A stretch of 64,000 nt of DNA from Chondrilla cf. caribensis (Eukaryota; Porifera; Demospongiae; Chondrillida; Chondrillidae), in assembly GCA_964020155.1 (NCBI GenBank), contig OZ026559.1, positions 2,915,455 through 2,979,454 of the forward strand, given 5' to 3'. Position 1 is the stretch's first letter. Every line of letters starts with the position of its first letter. The notes below the pieces were generated by a model. It had not been told where the DNA came from and did not search any database. It saw only the letters and a list, made by a program, of their open reading frames with translations. The position numbers were made by a program, and so were the translations under genes. Below, one piece after another: positions 46,901-61,200 of the stretch.

Positions 46901-49900
46901 TGGCATCAACATGGCCACAATGTTGATATCAGCTAGTTCTAATACCAATGTGAACTAACAAAAATGGATAATAAGGGCAATTAAATCGACTTTATGGAAT
47001 TCATAGAAATGATATAATATTCTCACCAATCCCTGCAGCATTTATTTAGAACTGCTACAACATAATGTTATTACGTATGTACTTAAACAATCAATACCAT
47101 GACATTTTGAAAACGTATCAAAACCGAATAATATATCACTCTCTGTCCTTCTGTTCATGATCATAAACAATTCAAATATCGTGATACAAATAAAATACCA
47201 TGCCAGTTACATTAGTATTATATAATAACAAAATTAATATAAAACAAGATTTTATTCACGTATTATCAATTTCGTTATTCACTTTAATCATAATCACCGT
47301 CATGGATAGTATATATTATAATGGATTTCATTCTGAAATTTTACATTTTTTCCACCTCGTTATTTTACCAGATATCAATGAATGCTCCACTGAAAATGGA
47401 GGTTGTGCTCAAACATGTCAGAATACACCTGGCACCTACTATTGTTCTTGTCGTAGTGGATACCGTCGAAGAGGAAAATTGTGTGATGGTTAGTGGAGAT
47501 AATGTGTGATATATACATGTACGGTACATGGTGAAGTTCTGTGGATAATATGCAATGCATTCTGAGTATTTTGTATTGAAAATATTGTACATTGGGAACT
47601 CATGTTCAATGAACTCAAAGCAAAATAAAATCAAAAAAGCAGTACATCATGGAAAATATACAGTACCGTGAATAGTAATTATTGTTTAAAATACTTAAAT
47701 AAGGAGTAAAATATCTAAAATTGTTTACTTCTCTTCTTCCAACTCTTTTTATCCATCACATTTTTTACGTTCTTATCAGTATATATCTTTGGCTCTCTGC
47801 GATCAGTAGGAAATTGCTGAGAACAGACCTCACAGATAGCATCTACTTCAAGTTTATTCAGAGCTTTTTTCACCAACTACTCTGACACTGGACCCAATTT
47901 AACACTTCATTATTTGCGGACGTCAACAAAGCACAAAGCTTTCCGCATGTACCACAAATGCACACGGACCATTGTTAAGCAGAATGATGACAGTTCGGAG
48001 CAACTGTCCTCACAGATGTGCCTTGACAAATTGCCATGAACAGTATATGAAATCATCCAGTTTTCCAAGATTTTGAAAGAATGCAACTACACTAAAACCA
48101 GTGTATCACTATTGTTTTCATAAAACTCCTCCAACTTATTTCACTCTAGAGATCAATGAGTGTCTTCTTAACAACGGTGGTTGTGCTCACACATGTCAGA
48201 ATACACCTGGAGGTTACCATTGTTCTTGTCGTAGTGGATACCATCTAATAAAAGGCAAATTGTGCAAAGGTTAGTGGTAAAAAGGCTGCATACATATTAT
48301 GTAAGTGTATCTGAGTTTAAACTAATTTAAGGGAATAACTCAATTATGTCTAAGGTTTGCCATACGTGGGTCTAATGCATGCACAACCACGATGTATCAT
48401 AACATAGCATAACAATGTGGTTTCAAAGTTTCACAAACAGGAACGCGATCAAATTGTCAAAATGAAGGTATAGGCATATCTAAGTTGACAAAATTTATTA
48501 AGCTCATTATCTTCACTTGGTGAAGCAGGTACGAATTGCAATTGTCCAACTTATGTACCATGACAGACAATGTAAAATACCAATTTGAACGTACAATGTA
48601 CAAAATGTCCTTTACTATTTTTGAAAAAAAAACAATAGTCGTCATAATTTATACTAGGGGTGCACCATGTGCAGAACCTTGCTGTTACTATGGTTAGATC
48701 CACAAAAAGTACGAACACCATCTTTCAGGGTGAAGGACGTCCTACTCTAATGTCTACCAAAATGCATGTCATGCACCATGGCTGCCTATTTTAATGTCCC
48801 AATATAGACTAGGAATTGCCTTCACTACAGAATATTATTAATCAGAAAATTTATTCAATGAGAGATTGTAAGACAATTTTTGTGATATGAAGCCAACAAA
48901 TATCCTGAGATGATATCCAGATCCAGGGTACTCGGCTAAAAAAGCTTTCATCCGTCATGGTATATTGAGTAAGTGGGCTAGACCTAAATGTTCACTTCAG
49001 TCCAATACCTTACTGTTGCCCCTATTCACCGTGTGGCACCAATAACCGATGTGACCTAATGGACGCTTGCTGCACCTGATACAAATTTGACACATTAGAC
49101 AAAATTCATCACAATAATTTCAATCACTTCAACCAATCAAGCAGGTGGACGACCTCAATAAGACTGACCATATGACAGAAACAATTAACCTCTGCTTACA
49201 CGCAGTTATTAAGCGGTAATGGAAAATGAATTCATCCTTTTGTTAACCACAACGATGTCATTTTTATCATTATTAGATATCAATGAATGTGATGCCAATC
49301 CTTGTGATGCTAAAACTGAGAAATGTATCAATTTAATTGGAAATCACACTTGCATCTGTCTACCTGGATATGGTAGGAATGATCAGGGAAACTGCCAAGG
49401 TGATACTGCTATCTCACTTAATCAGAATTATCATTATCCTTAGACTTTATGCTATTGTGATCTATCAATCTATCAATTTATCTATCTGTCTATCTATCTA
49501 TATCTATTATATCTATATCTATCAACGTATCTATCTATCTATAATATCCATATCTATCTATCTATCTATATAAGATTATATATATTCATTGATATTAAAA
49601 ATAATTACCTTGAACTTATTAATAAGAAAATTATTATACTTTGTATATTCTAAGAAATCCAGCAATGAACCGATACACTGAATAATATCATATTATTGCT
49701 TTTAGTAGTAGCAGTAATTCAAGGAAAACAAAAGTCAACCATGTTATAGCTTTGCCTGTGCTTATACCTAATGATTTATGACGTCAAGTAACTGCATGGT
49801 CATCATGTAGTCTAAGATAGAGTTTAGGCCATGGATAGTTCACTATGTAATTACCTATTATGATACACAATTTGCAATATCACGGACTATACTTCATTTG

Positions 49901-52900
49901 ATTCACTTTATATTCCTAATATAGAGATTATCACATTATGATATCAAATTGCCCACTTTGTGCATGCATAATATTTTCTCTCTTTCTATTATAGAAATTA
50001 TTGCACATCTGACTAATTGTCCAGTGGTGACTGGTGAAGATAATAAAGCAGCTAATGTCTGTGCTAAGGTGTCAGTTCCATTCAAAAAAGAAATTTCAAT
50101 GGCATTGGCTTTGGCAAATGGAACAGCAGAACTTGGGAGTGACTTCTTTGAGAGCTCAAATCAATTAGTATTTTCACCTGGAGAATCAGAAGCTTGTGTC
50201 TCCATTCCTATCGCAAATGATGATGAGTGTGAAGTGGATGAGTGGTTCATGATGAAATTGTCTAAACCAACAATAGCTGGAACCTACTTTCTTGGACAGC
50301 CAAAATCATGCCAAGTTACAATTAAGGATAATGAAAGTGAGCTTAAGAATATTGTATGATTGTGGTAATTATAATTATACTGAGTCAATTAAAAATGAAT
50401 AATACTTACCTATCCCTCCCTTCATCTGCTCTTATTTTATAGAAATAAGCCTATCATTTAAGCAGTCCACCTATGTGACAATGGAAAATGACAAGGAAGT
50501 TGAAATCTGCCTAGTTTCCTCATGTCCATGTCCTACAAGAATGACAGTTAGAATGTCCATATATCCAGGAACAGCAAAGGCTGGATCTGACTATCCTGAA
50601 CAATCTCCAAGTGTAGCTTTTGAAGTTAGCGAAGAAGAATCTTGCACAAAGGTTGTAGTCTCTGATGATGTCATTCCAGAGGAACAGGAAAGCTTTCAAG
50701 TAGCTATACAGGTCAATGAGGGCTATGATATTGGAAGCCCTGGAAATACCACCATTATTGTCAAAGATGCAGACGGTAAGAACAAGATCTTAATAATATT
50801 ATTATCAGACACTGTTACATGGATCTCCATGCAAGAAAGCATAAAATACCATATTAATGTCAACTATGTAAAGTGCTGATATACCTATTCTTAGTTCACA
50901 AAAAAGTTCTAATTCCTTCTTAATTTACAGCAATCTGTGGCCCTCCTCCCACTCTTACTGGGATGGAATACATTCAGTTTAATCAAAGCAGAACATGGTA
51001 CCCTGGGGAAACAATTCAACTAATCTGTAAGCGAGGCTATGAGTTACGTGATGACGAAGGAAATTACCAAGGACTCCATGGAAAATGTACTTGTTTAGAT
51101 TGGAGATGGAATTATGTCAGCTTTTGCTATGGTAAGCATTTTTCATATTATTCTCACACGTATACGCACATACACATGTATGCATACACATACAAATACA
51201 AGTATACATGTTTAGTTTGAAACAAGTTAAACACCCGTGCAGCTACTGCTACCCACACTCGAATTACCTGGGGGTTATTCTTAGGATTAGAACCATGACT
51301 GAAGATATTAAGCTCGGTGAAGTTGCTGTGCTCGAATTCTAGCCCACTTTCTATTCTTATATTGAATTACTTGTTGAATGTATGTACATACACAAATACG
51401 CACAACATAAGCACAACTATGCCACTTTCTGTGTAGTACTGAACCATTTTGTATTGATTGCTACTACTGGTTGTGAGTTACATGTGAAGAAAAACTTAGT
51501 TCCATTTTAAAGTAGGCATGATGACACAATGGTGATCAGTTACAATAACATTCACCAAATGATATCCCAAATATTGTTCAATATTACATTTTCAAATGAT
51601 ATTATCAATGGAGATTTTTAAGTGGGACTTATTATTATAATGTACATCATACATATGTACGTATCATTAAATAAAGATACATTGAAGACAAGCAATGGGG
51701 TGAATGCTATAGTAGGAATACTTTGTTATATAACAGTATCAGTATCTGAAATCTTATTTGAAGCGGGGAACCAATAGCCAAGGGCTACTACAAAGGCACC
51801 CATATATATATATACGAATATGCACTGAACTAATATATGTCTATGTCACTTCAATAACTGCATAACTTACCCTTCATCACTCTGATAGGAATAAAGAAAG
51901 CCAATCATGATTAATAATTTTTTCCATAGCATTCTACATAGCTAGTTAACCGTTTTAAGCCAACTAATAATGTATGCCATTAATGTATAATGTAATTCAT
52001 CATTTTTTAGATAAACCGGAATGCACTCGAACTCCAAAGATTTGTGAAAAGCATTGTAGAGAGACTGAGGGATCCTATCAATGTTTCTGTGATTCTGATG
52101 AAAAGTTGCATGATAATGGCTTCACATGCATTAGTAAGACTGAGTGCGGAAGGAATGTACTGCTCAGAATGTGCAATTAATTCCACTTACCACATGTTTG
52201 GCCCAAAATCTTGGACTTTTGATTGAAACAGCAGTTCTATTTGCTCCCAAACCAACCATGTGTATGGTAATGTTTGTAAACTAAGTGAAAGTTAAACTTG
52301 TATGATTTTATGGGCTTTTTCAGATGTATTTACTACTCACCCCTATTTGTAAGAACTTTAAATTTTACAGTAGTTACTCTTACAGATTAGTAAGTAAACG
52401 AGTGTGATGTACCTTAGAGGATAGGTATAATGTCATATGTTATGCAGTAGAACCAGCCTAATCCAGCACCTCTATAAACTGGTAATCACTTATATTGGCC
52501 TAGATTTTCATGCACGGACTATTTTGCCATAGAAAAGTACCTACCTAAACAGGATAATGACTGTGTATAATATTATTTGAAAACGCTTCCTAATCATTTA
52601 TCAATAAAATTTCATGATTTGAGAAATCTGATATCAAAATCCCTATAATCCGGTAACCTGCTAATCCGGCACCAATTTTCTTTCCCCATGGGATGCTACA
52701 TTAGACAGGTTTCACTGTATTACATATAATAAGTACAAATAATACCAGACATAACTGTGTTCTTCAAGTGTGACTGTGAGTGTGCCCATCTGACCTCATC
52801 ACACAATGGACCCTTAGCAACAAAGCATCCATTTCACCCAATATTACATGTATAAATTAAATTCAATTCTGCAGGAGAATGTGGTCACATCAAGCTTCCT

Positions 52901-55226
52901 GATGGGGTGGATCAGAAATTTAGTATTAGTGATGGCTATAAAAGAGTTGATCTATCATGTCGCAAAACTGGTTATGTGTTTGCTGGTGAGAAGGACCCTA
53001 CTCCTCAGTACTGTTTCAAAGGACAGTGGTCATATGAAGCTGAGGACTATGATATTCCTGGATGTCAAGGTAAGATCAACAATCTAACTAATGTTGAATC
53101 ACAATGTCTGAATCAAGTATAATTAACATACGTAATTACTGGTATGTTACATTCTAACATAGTTAGGCTGTTGACAATGTGCAACTATTGGACTTCATTA
53201 GCTTTAAGTAATATCCATCAATCAAAAATGTAAGTAGTGAGGAATTTAAAGTTTTTTCTTATTCACACAATGGTTGCCAAAAATCTTATTATCATGCGAA
53301 AATGCCCATTATTATCGTTTCTATGAATTCCTAGGCAATATAAATCCCCTAGTAGTAAAAGACTAATTATCTTATTAATCTACTCACTAAAGATTTCACT
53401 AGGAATTATGGATTTCATACATATTTTGTAGCTGTGAAGAACTCTTCAGTTACTATTGATCTTGATAGTGACCAGCCAAATGTAACCTGTGATCCAAGTA
53501 AGCCATATGAAGTTGATCCTGAAGTCTTTTTTGGAGATGACAGCGAAACAGAAGCTGACGTAACTGCTACTTGTAAGAGCACTGGAAGGAAGAGATCTAT
53601 TGGACATATTGTTCTGCACTTTTCTGTCACGAAGATGCTCTCTCCAACTTGCAGTGATGCTAGGACTTGTGTAGTATCTTCGTTGCGCAGCTTGCGACCA
53701 GCAGCTTTAGCAGTATTCAATGCTGTAAAATCGGGTAAAGTACAAGTAACAGTGACTTCTCTTGATAAAAGACAGACATTTTTTGTTAATCCTGAGGCAA
53801 AGTGGAAACGCATTGGTCAAAGCTGTGGAAAAGGATCAGAATTTGTTAACAATCGATGTGGTGAGCTGAAACAAATTATACAATCTACGTCATGGACATT
53901 GCCCTTTAAATAAAATATAATTCTTTAAATGACTACAATAATTATTCTTGTTGTAATTTACATAATTCTTACATGATATATGTACAATTTAGCTTATAGC
54001 TATAACCTGTGGAAGAGGGTATAATTAATTACACTCAACCAAAATTCACTCATTTGAACCAATCCGCTTCATCAAGATACACAAATTGCCTAAATTAGTT
54101 AGTAGAATTATTCTTAAACTATGGTTACTATGCATACTCCTCAGAAGTATCCCATTAATTCTTCTATCAAGTATCCCTTATGTATAATATTACATAATTA
54201 TACTAGCTGCATTACCTGCCTTATGGGCTGGTAGCTCAGTGTGATGTTGTTAGAATGATTGTAATGTGAGGGAATGGAAATTGTTTCTGTTCAGTGCATA
54301 CATAGCAATACAACATTCGCAGTGAATTGTATAGCATAAGTACTGTAGTTGTTAGTCAAATTTTAGCAATTTCCAAATACTATATTATTGTGGATTGTCC
54401 ACTTGCTCTGAATTGCCCTAGCCTTTCTCATGCACAACAACACTAAGATTGTACATGCACTTAGCAATTTTCCCTTCTGGATATTATGTTCCCTAGCCTT
54501 TTCTGGGGCATTCTTGATACAATGGGTATACGCGGATGGCATGCAAACCGAAGTAGGAGTTTGGGAACAAACAATTAGAGAATCCTTGAATTATCCGATA
54601 TAGGAGGCAATATTGGTGCAAAGAATATTTGACAGTGTGGGACAAAATTAAACTTTGGCGATTTTTATTTTGGCAGTTGCTATCACCTGGGTTTGCAATT
54701 AAATTCATAGCCTATTAATACTATAATACACTTGAATGAAGAAAGGACTGCATCATAAGGCTATGTTTTTCTGAGCCATAATTAGGCAGTAGATTTAAAA
54801 ACTGCTAATTCACCATAATACACCCCCGCCAATATTTCTGGCTATACTGTACAATGTGAGTGAATATAAAACGTCATTATTATACTGACACAGAACACAC
54901 TGTGTCATAATAATAGCAAAATTAATTGCTACCATGATAATTATTAGTATTATAATATTATCATGCTCTATTATATTAATGTGCAGTTCCTTGTGCACCT
55001 GGAAACTTCTACGATGTAGAAAAAAAGGCTTGTCAGTTCTGTCCATTGTCTCACTATCAAGATGAGAGTGGCCAGCAATTTTGTGAACCATGTCCAAGTG
55101 GAAACATTACAAGAAGAAAAGGAACAAATTCTCCTGAAGGATGCATTGGTGTGCATTTAACTCATGTCAATGTAATATAACATGTATTTATCTTCTCCAT
55201 TGTATTTGACATTTCCAGATACATTA

Positions 55227-55266
<40 letters not shown>

Positions 55267-58200
55267 CCCAATGTCATGTATAATTGTACGATCAATATAC
55301 ACTCAATCTATTGTGCAAACATAGCAAGCTTGAGTATGAGATCATGCATATACCCATATTTACATGACATTCTAATGTTATATTATTATTATAGTGGCCT
55401 GTCAACCTGGACAATATTCCACTGAAGGAGATGGATATGGACCTTGTAACCTGTGTCCAGATGGTAGCTGGCAGAATAAAACTGGACAATCATATTGTTA
55501 CAAATGCGATTATGGGAAACCTACAGGGAGAGAAGGAGCCACCAGCAGTAGCGAATGTGGTGAGTAAAATATTTGGTCAAGTTCAGCTGGCTTTTATCTT
55601 TTTTAGGGATTAATAATATTATATTGATGAAACCGTAGTCTGTCAAGTGTGTTACAATAATATTGCTATTGTTCACAAATATCAAGTGAAAATACTATTA
55701 TCAGCAGAATGTACAGTGTCATACAGCGAATTCTTGTTAGTCTGCCAACGCTTTATCCGCCAAACCTTTTAATCCACCACAATTTTCCAATAACAATATA
55801 ATGTCCCAGTACCAAGAAATATCCAGTTAATCCATCAAACTTGCTAATCTACCATATTCTTTGAAAACAAATTGTGGTAGATTAGCAAATATTCACTGTA
55901 TATGATATGTACTTATGTTGAAATAAAAGTTACACTGCAGTAAGATCACAACAACAGTACCAACAGGATAGACGATCAAGGCAAATGTCCACCAGCAGAT
56001 CCTCTTAATGCTGGTCATAAATCACCATCCATTAAAATAACAATCATAAGGCCTATTACGGCATCCCAATAAAGCCAGGACACAAAACCCCACAAACCCA
56101 ATAATGTGTTTGAAAGATGGACATTAGTAAGAACCTTACCTGATTGTTAATGTTAACATATTTTTCTAGGCAGGATTAGCTGCTTAACCCTCAAGTGTGG
56201 GCTCAATTAGGATTGCCTCAAATATATACATATGATGCCCTATCTATCTGTCTGTCTAGACTGTCCAAAGGGTACATTTGGCCAGAATTGCTCTTCATCT
56301 TGCATCTGCAAGAACAGTGGTACCTGCTTGGAGAATGGATATTGTATTTGTTCGAAAGGATGGAGTGGAGATGACTGCTTACACAGAGGTAATACATTTA
56401 ATGGAAAAAAGAATGACATGTTTGTGTATGCAAAAATAATTTAAGACAAAGTAAAATATTCCATAACAATACACAAAGAATAATTATTTGTGGTTTGTCA
56501 CGTCATTTGTTGATAGTGACTACAGTATAGTGTTATCTTAACCCCTTCATTCAACCCATTTATTCTGGTCCAGTTCCATGTGACCCTGGAAGTTTCTTCA
56601 ACTCAACAAGGGACTCTTGTCAGCTCTGCCCGTTGTCTCAATATCAAGATGAAAGTGGTCAGATAACTTGTAAAACTTGTCCAGATGGGAAGACAACTAA
56701 AGTACTAGGAACAACTTCCAAAGTTGGCTGTATCAGTAAGTTGAGAAATAATCCCTATACATATCTCCGCATATGGCCATGATAATCCACATAAGAAATC
56801 ATGTCAAATGTATTATAATTGTAATTAGATATTGTCAATAGGTCTATAGATATAGCCTTTGATCACATTTATTTACTTGAAGTACTGTTGAAATACAAAA
56901 TGCACAATATAGTGAAATTTATGCCATGTAAGTCTGGTATAATAAAATAATTTCAAAAAGATTAATTAATATAATAATCTCTTATCTGACATTGTATTTC
57001 TTATTTATATCCTGCAGCTCTGTGTGCTCCTGGTAGCTTCCATAATTTGACAGATGATACTTGTCAGATTTGTCCATTGTCTCAATATCAAGATGAAAGT
57101 GGTCAAAAATCTTGTAAATCTTGTCCACATGGAAAGATTACAAGAAATCTAGGTGCAGCATTCCTGGCTTTGTGCATTGGTAGGTTAGCCTTATGAATGC
57201 AACGTAAGAACAAATCTTTTCCCGCTTGCAATCATATATACAATCCTGTTATATGCACAACTTCACGTGTCTGAAATATTCCACTGATATGGTTCTCTAC
57301 TTATTATATTGATGCACTTTAATATCCTAGAATGATCATAATTGAATACACTAATACTAGTATACTAGACAGATCAAGTGTTTGTTCATACATTCCATTA
57401 CTCAATTGCAATAGTACATGAAGAGTTTTCAATGTAATAAATATTATGTAGGTATATATTTATATATAGGTATACTTAATGTTAGAATACACTTAGTTTG
57501 ATTTACCATATGTAGCAAAGTGTCAACCAGGAGAATATTCCACTGAAGGAGATGGATATGAACCTTGTAACCTGTGTCCAGATGGTACCTGGCAGAATGA
57601 AACTGGACAATCATTTTGTTATGAATGTGAGTGGGGTCATTTCACCCAGAGAAGTGGAGCTACAAATGACAGTGAATGTGGTGAGTAAGGTGCACATTCA
57701 TTGATATGTTAATTTGTGTGATTTTGAATATGTAGAGTAGAAATACTCTACATATCTTTAAGCATCATTACTTTATCATACTTTCCATTTTCTGTGTATA
57801 CACTGTATATCAAATATGTAGGTAGATCCCTGAGTGCTATATACGTGTGGTTTGGGATTCTAAATTGCCATATAATACAAATGAATACATTATAATAACT
57901 ATGTATACGTTATCTTAAATCATAGACATAAACTGGTAGGTAGATTATAATGATTGTAATCCTGCTATAAAAAACAGCAGTTTGATTCAAAAGTCATGCA
58001 TAACTTAGTCTAATTTATCTAATGTGAAATAATGGTAAAATTGCCATCCCATCATGTAGTAGTTGTACACTTTGGACTGCACAGAGCATAATAACTGCAC
58101 ATTATATATAAGATTACATATAATAGCTTTGATAATATGATGAAAATAATAATAAAACATATTATATTCACTATTGTATTTGCAGCTCCATGTGGTCCTG

Positions 58201-61200
58201 GCAGCTTTTACAATCTAACAATGAATGAATGCCAGTATTGTCCATTGTCTCAATATCAAAATGAAAGTGGTCAGACATCTTGTGAACCTTGTCCGAATGC
58301 AATGATTACTAGAAAAGAAGGGGCAATTTCTGCAGATGTTTGCAAAAGTATGTCGAGTAAATTTAGTTCAACTTTGATAATAAATAAAGATTGATAAGGA
58401 GTTCATAAATTTGAATATAACTTCATTTTCATAGAAAAATGTCAACCTGGAACGTATTCTACTGAAGGAGATGGCTATGAACCTTGTAACCTGTGTCCAG
58501 ATGGTAGCTGGCAGAGTAAAACTGGAGAATCATTTTGTTACCCATGTGAAATAGGACATGTCACAACAAAGGATGGAGCTACCAGTGCCAATGATTGTGG
58601 TAAGTACAGAGATATTCTAGGGCTATTCTATGTTCTGGAATGGGTTTAATTGTGTTCTACTGATATGTATAATTATGTAATAGCAGAAGTTGTAATGCTA
58701 CATAAAATTAATTATAATACTTCATAAGATATTGTCCTATATATACTCATATATTAGTAGTAACTGTTACACTTTACATGCATGTTCTGCACAAATATAC
58801 TCAACTACTAAAGTACTCATGGGAGTTTTGGGTTACTGGACTATGTGCAATTAATAGGTTTACATTATGTTATTCTAACGATAGACTCTTTAAGAGTTAC
58901 GGTAGATTGTCATGCCAAATTTGGGCAACAATTTGCTTAAAAGGTTTGGAGTTTTGGACACATGTACACTCAAAGATATTAGTGAAGATCACCCCAATGA
59001 GTAATCCACTTCAATGTATAATTAATGCTTGAATCTGTGTCGGAAAAATGAAAATCAGTACAGAACGTACAATGTGAACCATTAGTAAAATATTTAATTC
59101 AATTGATATTAGAGCTTGAGTAATTTGAATACTGGTATTTTATCCTTACAGTTCCATGTACACCTGGTAGTTTCCATAATGTGACAGTAAATACTTGTCA
59201 GTCTTGTCCATTGACTCAATATCAAGATGAAGTTGGTCAGACATCTTGTAAAGCCTGCCCTGACGGGAAGTTTACACGAAGAAAAGAAACAACCTCCATT
59301 GATGAATGTCTCAGTAAGCTGATCTGCGAAGGGATAAAATATATCAATTTTAATTAATACTTTAATTGTTACTATTATAGAACCACATCTATATTTCAAT
59401 GATAGTAGCAGTGTAGTGTGGTGTTATCATAATATTATGACAATTTTAACAGTTGGTTTTACATCAAGCTTCGGAATTCATATTCTTATGTCTCTAACTG
59501 TCGATAAATAAATCCTGAAACGGGGATAAATATATTCTCACATTCTCATGCTTGATTCTGGTATTAATGCTGTTTTCACTTCATAGCACATAAAATCAAA
59601 CATGTCAAATTCATTACCACCTTGTATGGTTACATCAGTTATATGTTATACCAATTTCCAGGTTGCGACTCCTTCTGTCACCCGGGTGTTGAGTGTACGG
59701 TAGACGAGAATGAACAGATTGCATGTGGGAGCTGTCCTGCAGACCTCACAGGAAATGGTGTGGAATGTCACCCAGGTATGATCAATTCTCACATTGAATG
59801 AATGTGCATACATAGCAGTGGCATCGGAAGTATATGAAGTGTGGAGGCCACGAATGGGGTCTGTTGTGTTGCACTCACAAAACGGCACCTGAAAATGGTG
59901 ACCAAGATCAATGCCAAAACAAGAATCTGATACTACTGGTCAGAACACATACGCGATCTCTTGTAAAGCAGTAAAATGCTTGAATGTTGGTTTGTAAGAA
60001 TTTTTGATAAATACTCCAGTTGATCAGTTGATTTTGTGAATGTTAATCAAAAGAAAATAAAGGCCTTTCTTCAAAATGTGGGGCAGCCAGAGCCTCCCCA
60101 AACACCCCTGTTCCGACGTCCCTGCATAATTGAATCTTAATATTAAAGATGAAATGCTGATATAATGATATAAAAGTATGCCTTCTTTTGGCATATTACA
60201 CCATAGATTCTTGTGATAGATGATTTATAGCTATTAAACTATATATTATAAACAACTCTATGTGTTTAATCTATATCAATTTCAGTTACTATCAGTATCT
60301 ATTTGAAATGTTGATTCATGATAAGTATATAATTTGTTGCTAAATAACAGGTGATTATATATACCTTCAAATCATCGTACTGTAACAGTATTTTATTATA
60401 CATCAGCTGCTTTACACACTAGCGGTAAAGAAACTCAAATCCGAATTGTACAGCCTTACCAAGGAGAATTATTTCCGGGTGGACAATCAATTTCTTATTC
60501 CCCACACCCAGCGAAACAGCAAAATTTATTAATACACTATGATTTGACATGGAAAGGTGATGTATACTTTTGACCTGAGAACATGAAAAGGTAGACACAA
60601 ATCCACAGCTGTAATTACAAGCATAGAACTATTATGGTACAGAATGTATATTAAACAACCTGTGGAATAGTGTATAGTTCTTATTAGTATTATTATGCTT
60701 CTTTGCTCAATATAGCTTGTGCAGGTTCTGCATCAAATGTCTATCTGATATCATTCCTACCAAATTATCGAGCTCGAAACCTACGCTCCACACTGATGGT
60801 GTCCTCCTATGATACAAATATTACTGATGTGACCAAAACCACTAAAAACGTATATTCAATTACAGCTGGATCATTGAAAAAATTGACAAAATTGCCAAAA
60901 ATTCAGCCCACAGCAATATGCACTGACACCAATGTTGACCTTATAACAATTGGAATCAACAAGGAGACTGCATCAATCGACGCTTTTGTTAGTTTCAAAC
61001 TTTCTAATGTACTTGAGGCTAGTACATTCATCATAATAACACCTGACGCTGACACATCCCTCGACACAGCTAACAACTTCATCATTGCAGCATTCTATAA
61101 CGATACTGAAGTAGAGGTTCTATCAAATTTACAAGCGAGGTATACTTCTGGCAAGTGGTCATCAAAGAATAATACAAAGTACACTCTCAACAGCTTTGAT

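Larger units (their letters stand above)
46874..48290 (+). repeat. EGF-pair duplication unit 3
   Basis: Third tandem unit with exons A3 (47372-47488) and B3 (48150-48269). Similarity to units 1 and 2 ends shortly after B3. Confidence 0.85.
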
